From contig CAUJLY010000006.1 of assembly GCA_963281155.1 (NCBI GenBank), positions 3,782,001-3,846,000 of the forward strand: a DNA stretch of 64,000 nt, written 5' to 3'. The first letter of the stretch is position 1; the number at the start of each line of letters is the position of its first letter. The translations under genes and the position numbers were made by a program. Below the pieces are notes generated by a model, which saw only the letters and a list, made by a program, of their open reading frames with translations, was not told the origin of the DNA and searched no databases. Shown piece after piece: positions 27,301-41,835 of the stretch. This DNA comes from Rhabditophanes sp. KR3021 (lineage: Eukaryota; Nematoda; Chromadorea; Rhabditida; Alloionematidae).

Positions 27301-30104
27301 CTCACCTTCGGTAATATGTGCAATTGTTATTGACTAAATATGCACATATGTTTGCCATTTCACATACAATAAAATACATTTTGCTTGACATTTCATATAT
27401 TTTAATATAATTAAAACGAATGTCAAAAAATTATTATAATCTGTATACAAATGTTTGTTGACTTACGTAGTTACCCAAAATAAGTGTCTACTTTAAGTAT
27501 GTAGAATTAGTTAAATTATGCTTATCAAAATGGATGGTCATTTTTTTAATTAGTCAACCTATACATATCAGCTCACAAAGTGTAAAAGTATAATTAAATT
27601 ATTTTGCAATCTAGATCCAATGGGTACTTGCTCATTATTTTATAATCTTATCAATGGGCACCTTTGGGATATATTCACACAAATATTGATACCACTACAT
27701 GTGTTTTGATTCTCTTAAAGACATTATTATTTGAAAAATTTTCAAATATTATTCTAAACTTTTGGAAGGTACAGAGTGGGCGATGTTAGTGTAGAGCTTT
27801 AATCGGCTCTCTTACAAATGTAAACACTGATTACTCAATCGAAAAATAAGAAAGTACCTGCTAATAAAGATGATGACTGTATGGGATGAATTATGAAAGT
27901 CTGGAGAGAGTCTTTATTTAGACAATGTGTGCATATAATTTAACAATTTAAAAATTAAAATGTTGACTAACTAAAACACTGCTTTTAATAATAAGGTTTC
28001 TTTAGTAAATATTCACTTTTTAAATACTTTTTATAATGGTGGGAAGGATGATGTGTAAGTGTTAAAGAATACAAAAAGAAAGATAAACTGATTAATTTAT
28101 ACATACTAAGTTAATTGTTAAAAAACTATTAATAAATATATGCATTTTTGGTCTTGCATAAAAGGGACAAGGTAAATTATTGATAGGGACGTATAAACGC
28201 TACGTATATTATAATTTTGGGTCATGCTAAAAAATTTGACTAATATGTGTTAATATACGTATGTTACTTTATATACTCTGTTTCAAGATAAACATATTTT
28301 AAATATAAAAATAGGTGACTCATCATATTATTTTAACATTTTTCTTATCAATATATCTATATTATAAATTTGTGTGGGAACATAAACTAGATTAGGCGAT
28401 ATACAAATTATTCCTGCTAATTTACAAGCTATATAATACTGTGGCAAATAATAAGAGACATAAATAAATATTTTGCTTACCTTTCTTCTGCATTATGTTG
28501 TGGACTAAATTTAGACAGAATTTGATTCATAATTTGTGGAGTCTCATTATTAATTTTCCCATTATTATTTGGTTGGAAGGAAAGGCCCGAATTAGCAGCA
28601 GAGCAGTTGGCAATTGCATTGTATAAGTTTACATTACCGTCTGGGGTTAGGGCATCTTTGATAATCTTTCGGATATTGTTGTTTGTAAGGTCAGTGTTAT
28701 TGTTTGCCACGGCATAGCTGGCTAATTGGATTCTTGGATTTATTTCGGTCATTGGTGAAGGCATACCATCTGCGTTCCAAAAGGCGAATGGTTCTTTAAT
28801 AGGTGTTTGAGCCATTAATTCATTCTTAATCTGTGAATCTTCGATGTGACCAATAGCATCGGTAAAGTTTCTATTGAATGAATCTCTATCGTAAGTTCCT
28901 CCTAAAGGAACAATATTTTTTAAGTCTAATGGTGTACTAAGAGCGTTATTTTCTGCAGCCATCTTTGCACCCAAAAATGCCATAGTGATTTGCTTTTCAG
29001 GAGTAGTGCAACTGTTGAGGGCACTCAAAGCTTCAGGAGTGCCGTGAAATAATCCTGTAAGTAATTTATGTGCTGTAGAGTTGGAGGACAATAACGAGGA
29101 TGATGAAGAATTAGTATTAGATATAGAAGATGTAGAAGAAGAGGGTGATGTGCTTGTGCTCGTATTTGGAGGTGATAACTGATTACTCTTCCCCATATCT
29201 ATCCTTGAGGGTTCTTTTTGGGGTAGGGGTTGATTGTTGGATTGCATACCCGATCTTGCATTGTTATTATACAGTTGTTTTAAAGCACTCTGTAAAACCG
29301 TATTTTCCTTAATTTTCCTACAATTTTTTTCATCGAGCAAGGTGTGGCCTGGAGACAATACTGAGGCGAAGCCATTATTACCTGGGGTGAGGCTCAACAA
29401 TTGTTGTAAATTCGGAATCCAACTAGGTGTAGGACAATAATCGTTTGGCACAAAATTATTGACTTGATGTAATTTCTTGAGAACGTCTATAAAGGCATGT
29501 ACTTATTGGTTTGTTTGATGAAGTTAGAAGGACTTGAAATCAAATCATTTGATTCATATAATCTCATATCAATTTTAGGTAAGTATTCACTATTTACCGC
29601 TCAATAGATAATTACATGCAATATTTTTTAAGAAACTCATTTTATAGCTAGTGTAAGTTGCGTTGTCGTAATTATAAACTGATTATTAAAGCTTTTCTTA
29701 TACGATTAGAATTAAATTAAACAGTGCAGTATAATTATCACAAAAAGCAGACAAAAATAAAACAAAGTGAAATTTGAAAAATAGATAATAATATAAATTA
29801 CTGAGAACAACTAATTACCTGCAAAGCCATTTGTAAACTGTTTCACCTCTGGATCTAACATAATAGGTGTTTGAAGGAAAGAGTTTGTAGGTGTGTTGGT
29901 GTTAAAGCACATTTGTTTAGCCCTACGGACGCCATCCATCGTATTCGGCTCGTCGTGGGCAACTCTTTTGGCTCTGGTTGGGCCCATAAAATCCAAAGTC
30001 AGATTGTTCTTGAGCTGGGAAACGCTGGGCTTCGTGTTTGCATCATTTGTAAAGTCATTACTACTACTATTGTAGGCAGCTTTAGGTATAGAAAGACTAT
30101 TCAT
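24391..30104 (-). CDS. jun-1: Jun-family bZIP transcription factor
   Basis: Minus-strand exons are 30104-29819, 29486-28481, 25257-24688 and 24634-24391, in consistent phase, giving 701 residues. The last exon is the bZIP: KKLERKRARNRLAATRCRQRK, the Jun basic region, followed by a leucine zipper and ending HRDSGCNLKC, like C. elegans JUN-1. Exon 1 carries LKNNLTLDF, resembling the Jun delta/JNK-docking LKQSMTLNL, and NSFLQTPIMLDPEV, resembling the phosphorylated NSDLLTSPD region. The middle is long and Asn/Gln/Ser-rich (several poly-N and poly-S runs), which makes this protein about twice the usual Jun length. It acts as an AP-1 homo- or heterodimer in stress and developmental transcription. 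The 3.2 kb third-exon intron is exceptional for this window and may hold an internal promoter for a short isoform. Confidence 0.9.
25258..28480 (-). other. 3.2 kb jun-1 intron
   Basis: The intron separates the N-terminal regulatory exons from the Q/N-rich and bZIP exons. All other introns here are 37-700 bp, apart from unc-3. Two TGACTCA AP-1 consensus sites (26725 and 28316), both continuing as TGACTCATCAT, lie in it. I see no nested gene. ORF fragments at 25264-25494 and 26423-26629 are not supported. Confidence 0.6.
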
Positions 30105-33100
30105 CGGAAATATCTTCTAATAGATAGCTATAGAAATGTTGCTATCTCACAGATACTAAAATAAGTATGTTGTTAAATTTCAATTTTCGATGGCATTATA
30201 AGTGTGGATTTTTGCATGAAATAATGCGAAATCATAATGTGATAATTGTCAGTAATATAGTGATAATCCAAATAATAAGTAGGCGCCTGAACTCACATTT
30301 GAACTTTTAAGGAAACAAAAATACTTTTGAAAATAAACTCTAATGGACTGACGCATTATGTCACATTCAAGAAAAAACGAAAAGGTGAATCAAATGTGAT
30401 AACACCTAAAGTTAGGGTTAAAAGTCTATAGAAGGTAAATGATTGTCATCATCAAAAAACAGACACATATTTTCTTTATCATTCTTTTTCTTCAATCAAA
30501 CATTCACATTCAACTATTTAGTCCCGTCTGTTTTTCTGATACAGGTGACTTCTTTTTGTACGTATTTAAGATGTATCAATAGACGAATACAGATAAAATA
30601 TTATCACAAATTTTGGTTGTGTATCACCGTTTTTAATAGATTTTGATTAATGTTAAAAATCAAAGGTAATATGCTTTGAGTATGATCTTATCAACAATAT
30701 AACACACATGTGCATTTTCAATATTTGACCAAAATACAATAAATCCCTAATACTAGTATGTGTAAATTGATACAAATTAAGTGCATGGTATAGAATGATA
30801 GGGGTGTTTATATTAACTCTTGATAAGTAAATAAATAAAATGTGCTGATTATAAATATCCAAATCAGTTAATTCAATTAAATTAATCTGTATGAATCATT
30901 CATTATGAAAATAAATATTTAGCGATTTTATTGAAAATGAATGATAACTAATGTAAACATATCGTGGGCGATCGGACGATGATCAAGCTAAAAAATTGTT
31001 AAATAATTAATCAACTTCCAATTAATTCGAAATATAATTGAGAAACATGCGACATTTCCTTAACTGATTATTGGGTGACAATAATAGAAAGTGATGAAAA
31101 ATGAATAATTGAATTTAATCTTCTAAAAAATTACTCACGTCATGATAATTAAAATTAATGTGATAACTATAATATGGTTTAAGATAACAAAAATGGTTCT
31201 GTTCTTTTGGAAAAGAAGGGACAGTATTCATTTTAAGACATTTATGCAGAAGAGTAACATCACCTAAAGTAAGAATATAGTGACAAATTTAAACAATAAT
31301 ATTCGATCGAGAAACGTAAACTTCCCGTTATATCCACATATATTTAGTATGGTGTTGAAGATTTAACTGATGATGAAGAATAGATAATATTTATCGTAGT
31401 AACCATAAGATTTAACGATGATACGCAAGTGATGAAAACTTTGCAGGGCATATTTCTTGAGAAAGACAAGATTTCGTTTCTTATAATTCAATTGGTCTGA
31501 GTGGATTTGTATATGACGATACAAAATATTAGTGGATTGATCATGTCGACGATTCCATTTATCATTATCATCGCATCACTTAAACATAGATATCTCTGAA
31601 TAATAATCCTTCTAATTTTGCATGAAAAGCCAAATCCAGAATTAACAGATTATTTATTTTTTGCAGAAAAAGGAAACACTTTCTTGTAGTTTAGAAAATG
31701 ATTATAAAATATTATTTTTAATGTAGGGAATCAATGGTTTCGAAAATAAAACATTTGACACAACAACTAAAATATATTTAACTTTTTTTGAAAAAAGTAA
31801 ATTTTGTCTATCATAAAGTGGCATCCAATGAAAAGATGATTAATGGGTATTTAATGATGGAGCGGGAAGTTGATTCTTAGAGAGACTAATACAGGTATAA
31901 AATATTTTAAACTGATACACATGTATATTTATATCCAAGGTAGTTAATAAAATATCTAAAAAGTGACGCTTTCTTTTGGATATTTGAAAGAAATTAGTTT
32001 CGACACACAACTCGTCGACATCCTTGCTTTTAAAATACAAATAATGTACAATGAAAATGGTTAAAGACAAAATGTTTGTAAATTAATGGCAATGCATTTG
32101 TTTTGCTTGATTGTTTGATTGTGTTTTATGGAAACGTTAACATCTACACTAATTTTCATTAATATATCACCTATCATGACATCACTACGCCTGTTAAGGG
32201 ATAATTAATCGTCTATGATTATATACACCAAATTTCAGATATATTAATATGTGTATATGGTAAAACACGAACACTAATTTGAAGAAAACGTTTTTAAAAG
32301 AATATATCAGGGAATATAAGTATATATTGGTGTATCTGAAGAAATGGATATACACACCAATTAGATTGTTAAAATGATTTAATAATATCACAATAAAGAA
32401 CAAAATATCTATGTCTGATAATGAAGATAAGGCATTATCAGAAGAGAGCCGTGAAGGTTGTTTATTTTTAAAGTTAACCTAACTTATATCAATATTCATA
32501 ATATCAACAAATTGCAAAAAAATCTTAGCCAATTAAATATATTAATTAGTTTAATATGCGATTGCTTGAACAATATTGATCTCACATCTGAAACATCTGA
32601 TTAATTATACTTGCCAGTAATAACGATAAATTTAGTGGTCTATTATCACATAGATTAAATTACTTTTAATATATTTTTTAACTTTCAAATTCAAGTGTAA
32701 TTAGTTTCATATTTAAAAATAAGTAACCCTATTGTGTCAAATATATTCTTATAATTTTGATAGTATGTAATCACCATATGTTAAGTAATTTATTCATAGA
32801 TGAGTGTAATTGAAATTGGTAATAATAATTTCAAAGATTAAAAGTCACCTAGCATACTTTTCTACCTTACACCAAACAAATAACATTATTTTTATATTTT
32901 TTAGTCATTCATCACCAAAAAAATTGATTCAACTTGATCGTGTTAAAAAAGTGACATCAATTTACGATATAATAAACAATAATTTCCCTCCAGTGAAAGA
33001 TACATATTGTCAAAATAACTAAGTTTGAGTAATAATAATTATGCATGTACCAGGTAGTTTATTAAAGCTATTGTCAAAGATAAAATGTATTAGTTTGTAA

Positions 33101-36100
33101 ATTTTTAAACTCAGTATAAAATTAAGCATAGAAAAAATAATAAAAAAAAGAAACATTATAAGTATTTTGGCAAACATAATTCACATTTTGTTATCCAAAT
33201 GAATGCTATTTGGATAGTTTTACCTTATCATCAACAATATCTACTTCACAAATTGTCTTAGATATGGAAAAATTAAAATGATTATAATAATGTTACTCAT
33301 AATCATTCTGTATTAGTAGCAAATTTGATAAGATGGTAATATAAATTTTGATAGTATACCATAATTGTTGCTGGGGAAGAACAGTTCATAACAAATTTTT
33401 CAGGTAGTAGAGTGGGAAACAGATAAATTTGTGTAAGGTAGATGTTGATGATGATAGTTGTTTGGGTTGTAGTAATATTAGTGTGAAAAGGTTAAAGGTG
33501 CGTGTAGATATTTATATATTTATTATGTTCAAAAATTACCTAAAATATTTACTTAATAGATTAATCATTATTATTACATTTTTTATATCATTTCTTATGA
33601 AAATAAATTATTCACAAACGCAAAATAAGCTGTTCAAGGAGAAGGGATATATAGTATACTTTCATTGTGGCACTTTTATCGTACCAACTGGATAAAGTAA
33701 AAAATACACCCCTTTTGTCTCAAACGGTTAATGATACTTCAAAACGAAAAAAAATATTTTTAAGGAAAAGTACATGTAATTGAAATGTTTTGTAGGTGGA
33801 TATAACTTTACTACAAAATAAATATCCCTGGAACTGTTTTAAAAATAGCGTGGTAAGAAGCTATTACTATTCATCAAAGCAAATCTTTATTTTCCGAGTC
33901 GCTTATACTGTTTTAATCTTCATTTAATTAGTAGTCAGTAGACTCCTTTGCTGACTAATAGTGAATAACTAGCAGAGATAAGAAAAGATCACTTTGTTTG
34001 ATAATAATAAGCATCCCATTGTTCCGATTTTTGTTTGATTTACATAATTGTTGCATGAAACTAAAAGTCATAAAAATGACTGCAAGTTCAATAATTTAAT
34101 ACGTTTTTTCGGTGGTAATTATATCTAGACTGCTAAAGAATGAGCACAATATTCTAATTGATCAAAAGACGTTTCGATGTATCTTTTGGATGAGAACTTA
34201 AAATAATATAATAAATATATTCAAACAAAAAGTCAATAATTATTTAACAAATTCTAACTTTTAAAAATGTATAAAAAGCGTTCTCAATAACAACAAATGT
34301 GTTATTATGTGTAAAATTTAAATAAATTAAATTTTTTAAAATAAAGATCAAATGATTGTATACATTTTAAATGTATTGTTAACCCCCAAAGTAGAAACAA
34401 ATTTCTTTGTTTAGTAAAATATATGCAATTTATAGTCACGTTTATTTGATTTTGAATATTCATATACAACTTTTGAAATGAATATAATTTTTTGAAATTT
34501 CGAATGCTCGTATATCGTTCTCTAAAGCATATTATCAGATTGTATTTTTTAGTTACTTTGCATGTATTCAAAATGTTTATTATAAAAATTTATATTCATA
34601 GCTGAACAAAGTTCAATAAATGGCAAGAGAGTATTTAGAATAAAACAATAAATACAAATAAACTTGATGATTAACATCCTAAATAAATTGGTATGTGGAA
34701 GATGATTTTGCGGTCTTTTTTGTCGACATGGAAACAAGGAAATTATTAATCATTATCAAATAAAAGGCTCCTTAATTAATTTTGTGATAGGGTATTTTAA
34801 ATAAATAATCATTTACAGGAATAAAAAATACAACTGAGTTATACTTTGGTTGTTTTTACTTATTTTGAAGAAAAAATAAGGTACCAACATATACATAGAT
34901 AATATAAGTAGCTGAAATGTAATATATAACATTACATAGTATAAATAAAGACGAGGAGATTTGTTCGCATTGTTATCTGTTGTTGGTGATAAATATATTT
35001 TTAAAAGGAATGGGTATTGCAGGTTATGGAAGATGGAAATGTTATTCGAAAAGAACTGCAACCTTAAATCTATTTAACCATAAGCTTGTCGAATTTTATT
35101 TCCAAAATGTTAAATTAAAAAAGGCTTTGAGCTTGCGCTAGGTAAGTTGCTCATTTCTTCTAATAGAAGTTAGATTAAATTAAGTAATTACACATTTTTT
35201 GTAATAAAGTAACCTTTATGAAACAAGGTGTAATTGAGGTAGAATGATATACAAATGATTAGAATAGACGCGATTGTTGAAGTTGTACCAATTCATGTTG
35301 TGTGGCTTAGTTATTATGAGTCATTTCAAACAAAATACCCGCTCTGATATATTCTGGCAATAGTCAAATTTATTTAAAAAATCATACAAGTAGCTAACAA
35401 AATTGGAAGGTAGGGAAAAGTGTGAACTCAAGTCATTTAAATTATAAGTTTGCGGAAATTGCGAATAAATGACAAGATAAATAATATTTCGAGACTAAGG
35501 AAGAAGATGCAAAATTAGTGATTCTGTCAGAAAGAATTTAAGAGATAAATTGATTTAAATGCAACAAGTCAATCTCATGTTGAATGATGAAAAGTAAGAT
35601 TCTTTTTTAAGTTTTGGTATGTATATTTTTTTAAAAACATTTTATTTATTTATAATGATCATGTAGACCTTTGTTTATTCAAACAAACAAGCATTAATAA
35701 TAAACATTTAGAAAAAACAAAAGCGGACCTGATTCATAATTTTCACTGGTGTTATCAAGCTCAAATGTTTTATAAAATCAACAATTTGAAACATATATTA
35801 TTAATTCAATGACCCATTAAAACATTTATTCATGACTACTCATTAATTATATAATGAAAAATGTGTATAATAGTAATTGAATTATCAATTCACGAAATGA
35901 AAATTTTGATGTTTATAATTGCATACACATTAAACTCGACTCAATTTAAAGCATACCCTTTTTAAGGCAAAATATCGATGTATTTTAATTATATGGCTAA
36001 AATCTCTTCCTGCAAATTTGATAATAATAGTTCATGAGCAAGGTAAAAGTGCACTGTTTTCATATAAGAAAAAAATTAGGATGACTTGTTTCAATTGATA

Positions 36101-37676
36101 TTTAAAAATATGTGTAAATATTTGGGCCCAATGTCAGAGGTCTGACGAATAGTTGTTAAGTTGAAGAAGCAATAATATCAAAAATGTATGGCTCAAATGT
36201 TGTTCAAAATAAATGTTCAATTAGTAATTACAAAGTAAAGGAATAAATTTAGATTTAAAAAAGTGTGTCTTAACTTTCATCAAACCCCATAAATACATAC
36301 ACACACATCAACGTCATTGAACTTTAAAAGTTAAGTATGAAGAAATTAGTAATTAATATACGTAAATATTTAAATTATTAATTTAAATGGTAATGAATTC
36401 TATTATCTACGAATTTTGTTACACACAAAGAAGAAATTATATAATACAGACGGTAAATCAAACAGAATGAATATAATTTTTGTATCAAGCTATAAGCGAA
36501 CACCTACGGAAATGCATTATATATTAATAAATAAATATTCATTTTTAATTCAAAAGCACCTCACATTGCGAGAATCCTTTTTTGTATCAGATGAAAAAAC
36601 CTCAAATAGATTGAATCAATTAATATTTACTTGAATAAACAAGTAACGTTTAAGCCTAGTAGATCAAGTATTAAGCCTTGGAATTTACACTTGTCAGAGT
36701 GTGTGTACTCAAAGATATTATTTAATAATCAAAGTAGGCAATTATATTTTTTAAATTTGTTGCCACGAAATTTGTGGAAAATGAAAACGATGATGACATA
36801 CTTTGTAGCATCGACCTCCGTTTATTTATCTAAATTTAGCTGAATATTTTTTATGAAGTACACTAATTATTTATTTTTGAAAACAAGTTAAAATAATCAT
36901 TTAATTTTTAGAGAAAACCCACAACAGATATTAAAATTAACTTCGTTTTGCCAAAATGGCTTGAATATTTGTTGTGTGGCTAAAGGTTAGGGATCGTTTT
37001 GTCTTAAGTTACGTCTTCTAACAAAGGATTGCTACCCAACATAGAATAACGTACTTATATTATTGTGGTTTTTCAGTATGAAGTCATGCATCGAAAGGCT
37101 GATTGACATTAATAAAGCTATAATTTAGCTGGCATATATCATTAGAATCATTAGTGGCAGGCTTTTTTTACGCTGTTAAATAAAAAATAGGATATTTAAC
37201 GATTTAATTGAATATGATTTGTTTGATTAATTTTTATTATTCTAGCCGTGGCAAGTGTTTGTGTATTTTTGTTATTATTACAAAGTGAAGAAAAAGGTCT
37301 GGTCTGGAAATAATTCAACAAACAAAATTCGCTACTACTCATGTACCGAGATTTTTTGTACATAAAATAAAATCAACAGACTAACAAAAAAATTAGGGGT
37401 GAGGTTGTGGTAGTATTTATATTAATATGTACATAATCATCAATCACTTGTGTGGAATATATTCAGGCCAAGAGTCAACTCTTGTTTCCAGCCACTTTGC
37501 TCATATAATGAATGAAGAAGAAAGTGATGTGTATATTTATACTCACCTCACACACTTTTATCAAATAATACATACTGATAAAGAGAGAATAGGAAGCGGA
37601 GTTGCGTATAAATATATTATTTAAGCAATCAGATCGAGTATAATACTGAATGTATGAGTTAGGTGAAATGGAAAAT

Positions 37677-37696
37677 TGACTCATCCCGTTGACTCA
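37677..37696. promoter_or_regulatory. Tandem AP-1 (TRE) consensus sites
   Basis: Two perfect TGACTCA heptamers start 13 bp apart (37677-37683 and 37690-37696), in a region whose nearest gene is jun-1, 7.6 kb away. Single heptamers are expected several times in a window of this size by chance; the close pair is less expected. Binding is inferred, not shown. Confidence 0.35.
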
Positions 37697-40600
37697 TTTT
37701 GTCTGTCAATCACTTCTATATCTTTTATCTTGAAGCTAATCACATTGTTTTTAAAAAATCAAATATATCAAAGGTATTCAAAAATTAAAACATCAGTATT
37801 AACTCAAAAATCAAAGTCTTTCCGAGTATATCCAAGCACATCATAGTGTATATTCAATATCAACTATATCATTAGTTTGTGGCTTCACAATGCAAAGTAA
37901 ATACCATCATATCTCAATAATTTTGTTGTTAAAGATATGCTTAAAATGAGTATTAAAGTAGGAAATATTAGAATGGATTTGATGAGACTCGCACTGTATA
38001 TTAGTACATGTACATCATATAAAATATAAATTTTGTTCGGTATATATTATATTATATATGTATATTTTACTTTGAACAATTCAAAACATAGAATTGCGCG
38101 GGGGAAGGATGCTGAGGAGTATAGTTTGCTATCATTTAATATTGTTAGGACTTACTTCATTTTTTAACAAACATTGAAACAATATTTGAAGGATGCTTCT
38201 AACAAACCACCCAATTATATAACCATTAAAATAGATATATTCAGATATATTCATTAATGGGTAATTTAAAAAGAGTGCTAGCGTAATCACAAAAATTCAC
38301 CCTATAATTATCCACATCAAAATCCAATTAATTCTTTGGTGGGTATCATTTTTAAGTTTCCAAAACTGTACTATCCAGATGTTATGTTAAAAAAGTATTA
38401 AACTACGTCCTTTCTGAAACAGGCAAAGATATAGAGCTCAAGTGGCAGAGTCTCAAAAATGAATGTTAATGAGGAGATGTAGAGATTGATATTAATTTAA
38501 AATTCAAAATTATTACTATAAACTTTATCTCTATTTTTTAAGCTAAACACGATAAAAACGAATAATAACTAAAAAGTTTGTTTAGGAATGCTTTTAATTA
38601 AATAAATAAATTGTGCCTTTTGTAAAGATTCATTTCTCATAATCTTTGAATATTTTGCTTGGGAAATGAAGATTAGTTTTTTATTATTTCCATATAAATG
38701 TTATCATTATTAAATTAAACAAGGGCAGATATAAGTAAGGAAGTGCCAGACGTATATTAGTGTCGATTCAAGGAAGATGATAATATAAGGTGAATTGTTT
38801 GTGTGGATATAAATCGTCTGCAGTTAATACAAGATAAACCTCTTGAACAAATTAAAAAAACTTCTACAAGATATAATAAAAATGATTGACGTATGTATTA
38901 TTGTAGACGCGCGTTGCCATCGGAAAATGTTTATCTGATGAGATATTACAGTTGTTACTTGACGTGGGCAAGGTGTAATTTACAACAAGAGAATGTTTTC
39001 TAAGAATACAATAATATGATAGATGGAGGATTTAACATCCCATAAATAAACTACTAAGAGTATCGAGTATAATACAAAACAGTCAACAAAAACCATTTTT
39101 AAAGGCATCTTTAGCTATACAAAGCTCCGATCACTTATGGATAACCTTTTAATCAGGATCTATCTATTAAAAAATGCTTTACATGATATTAAATTTTGTC
39201 TTCTGTGACTAGAATGTTTGTCTTTACCGTGAAAGAATGTATAGACAAAAATAGGCATAGATAGAATTTTGTAAAGAAATAGAAGTGTGGTTTGTCGGTA
39301 ATGTTGCGCAAAACCTTAATTGTTCATCTTTTGGTATATCAAAGAAGCTATATCAGGAAAGAAGCAAACTATTGTCGTGATTCATTTGTTATTTTTTGCT
39401 TGGTGTATATTTACACAAAATACATGTACTTTTAAACAAGCGTCAAAAAAAATTTGATGCACGCAAAAAAGTACGGGTTGATACAATAGTTTAGTGTTAT
39501 TTTTTGAGATTAATTCTAATAATCTGAACATTTCAATAGGAATAAAGAGGTATCCAGCTGGTAATCGCTTAATTAAAAGCTAGATTTTAAAAATTAAACA
39601 CTAAATCAACTAAGTATGTGCAGATATACCTACTTTCTGAATAAATCATAAATTCAAATTTGAGCAAATATGTTGCTTGGTGAAGTTATACTATGTTTAT
39701 ATAATTAGTTTGATAAGTTATTTGTTAATTAAACAAGTGTACCACGCCACATATGGGATAACAACAAAAAGGAATAAAATATGATGTAGTCTAATACTAT
39801 AATATTATGATGAATTATTCAAATTTAACCATCAAAGAAGCCTCATACATATTTTTTTCATTGTTTAAATTAATAAAAACGAATTGCTCACTCATTTGAC
39901 ATTTAGAGGTATCTCAAAAAGACTATTTATTAACTAGAATTGGCATAAACTTTCATTACCTAATGTTTAAATTGCACGTTTAGTGAATATATACATACAC
40001 ATATATTAAATATATAATTTCAATATACTCGGCTTAAGGCAGTTAGATAATTTTTTAATTAAGAGTATATATTCTTCTTTTGATATGCGACAAAAAATAA
40101 ATTTTTGAACCGTAAATTACGCGATTACCATTGAAAAAAGTAATTCTTTGAAATGCTCTTGAATTAAGCAACATAAACAATTATGATTGAACATATTATT
40201 AACAGGAAAAAAGTCTACACCTGGATATACATTTTCTAACGGAAGTAATAGCTAGGAAAAAGGAGGTGTCAAACAAATGTTATTGAAAAAAGTGAAAAAT
40301 AATAATTAAAAGTTAATCAAGCTTTTGCGTATTGTCTCGAAGGAAGTCACAATAATTAGATTGTTACAATAACCTCAAAAAACAATCTACAATAAGCACA
40401 ATATAATCTTGTACAACAAGTATATAAAAAGACTTCGTATCCTTCTTGGTCTATTTTCGAAGTTCACCAAATACTGTGATTTATGTATGGTAATGAAAAC
40501 TTATATTTAAAAGAAGTAAAAATATAATTAAATATGCCCTAATTATAAAATAATTTTGCTTTCCACTTTTCAACTTCAATTTAAGTTAATTGCAGAATGT

Positions 40601-41216
40601 ATAATAAATTAGCTATAAGGAAAATACACAAAAAGGGTTGTAAAAGACCATATAATTAGAAGTATCAAAAAAGAATCGTGTTAGAAACATAAGGATGACT
40701 AAGCAACATGGTAAACCAAAATAAAGAGAGCTAATGAATTGCATAAGAATTTTGAAACCAATTAAAGTCATGATAACTTCTGTTCATTTGGAATATTTTG
40801 CACCCTTAAGTAAGCAAAAATTAGTCACATATTTGGCGTCATGAAAATAGTCACTTTTTAGGCATTTACCAATATGCCAAAAAAGTTTGTGGCATGAGTA
40901 AAGGCTGGTATAAAACAATAATCATACCCTAAGTAGTAAAAAAAACGAAATTGCAGTAAACAAGCACTCAAAACAAAAAGGTAATCAGACAAAATATTAA
41001 AGCATATATTTTGTCACAAGTCGGCTTTGGCGAATGAGTCTTTTTGATAAAAAATTGTTTGAAGTAAAATTAAAAAATTAAATTTTCACACACTAAAGCT
41101 TCTTTCATATTATTTGAAATTTCTGAAGGCTTAATTTGTATGATATTTTTCTACTTGATTAATCACTCTTTATGCAAACTAAATATGGCAAAGCTTATAG
41201 GGAGAATCAAGACATT

Positions 41217-41560
41217 CTACATAATTATTTTTTCCGATAAAAATATGGTACGGTTCTTTGAATATGACGACACTACGATATTATCAATCTTTTCTGGGAA
41301 ATTTAGCTTACATAAACTTTTCTTTACTGTATCTACTTTAATCAAATGTTTTTTAATTGCAGGGAATTTTCTTTCTTTTAATACAATCACATACTTATTA
41401 CACTCCAATTTATACAAAAAAGTTCTTACTACGAAAGAATCATATCTTAAGCGTAAGACACTTATCACGAACCTTCGCATGTTGTTTTGTAAAAAACAGA
41501 AAATTCACAATAAATCCTCTATTCATAAATTATTAATAATGGTATCAATAGCCTCTTACT
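41217..41560 (-). other. Possible decayed coding segment
   Basis: On the minus strand an ATG frame at 41480-41217 gives 87 residues with balanced composition (RRFVISVLRLRYDSF..., KERKFPAIKKHLIKV..., FPEKIDNIVV). A longer frame on the opposite strand overlaps it. It might be a remnant of a mobile element or of a gene exon. I recognise no family and see no terminal repeats. Confidence 0.2.
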
Positions 41561-41835
41561 GACTGGCAAGTGAGATTAATTAATATTTAAAATTACAAAT
41601 AACTTCTAATTTAGCTTATGTGAAAGGTAAAAAATATAGTTATAATAAAAGTGGAATACAAAAACAAATTTATAGAATAAATGATTGCAAATTATATCAG
41701 ATTGTTCCCAAAACATAAACATACTATTTTCTTAATAATTTAAAGAAAGCAAAGCCTTATTATTATAATTATTTAAAAAATAAAAAATGATACTCTAACG
41801 TCATGTTTAACATCATATAGACATTTCGAGATATA

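Larger units (their letters stand above)
30105..41835. other. 11.7 kb gene-poor region upstream of jun-1
   Basis: No coding sequence that I can support lies here. Scattered open frames of 60-90 codons have no splice structure, low complexity and no family resemblance. The exception worth a check is 41140-41562, open on both strands. A tandem pair of TGACTCA sites is at 37677 and 37690, and a TGAGTCA at 35317. No tRNA, array or obvious transposon ends were seen by eye. Confidence 0.5.

Noticed and set aside
35235..35258. let-7-like seed (TGAGGTAG) in the jun-1 upstream region
   Set aside because: The rest of the mature sequence differs and the flanks do not form a convincing hairpin.
36416..36843. 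Two adjacent 70-codon frames in the jun-1 desert
   Set aside because: They are in different frames, without splice signals, with A+T-driven composition and no recognisable motif.
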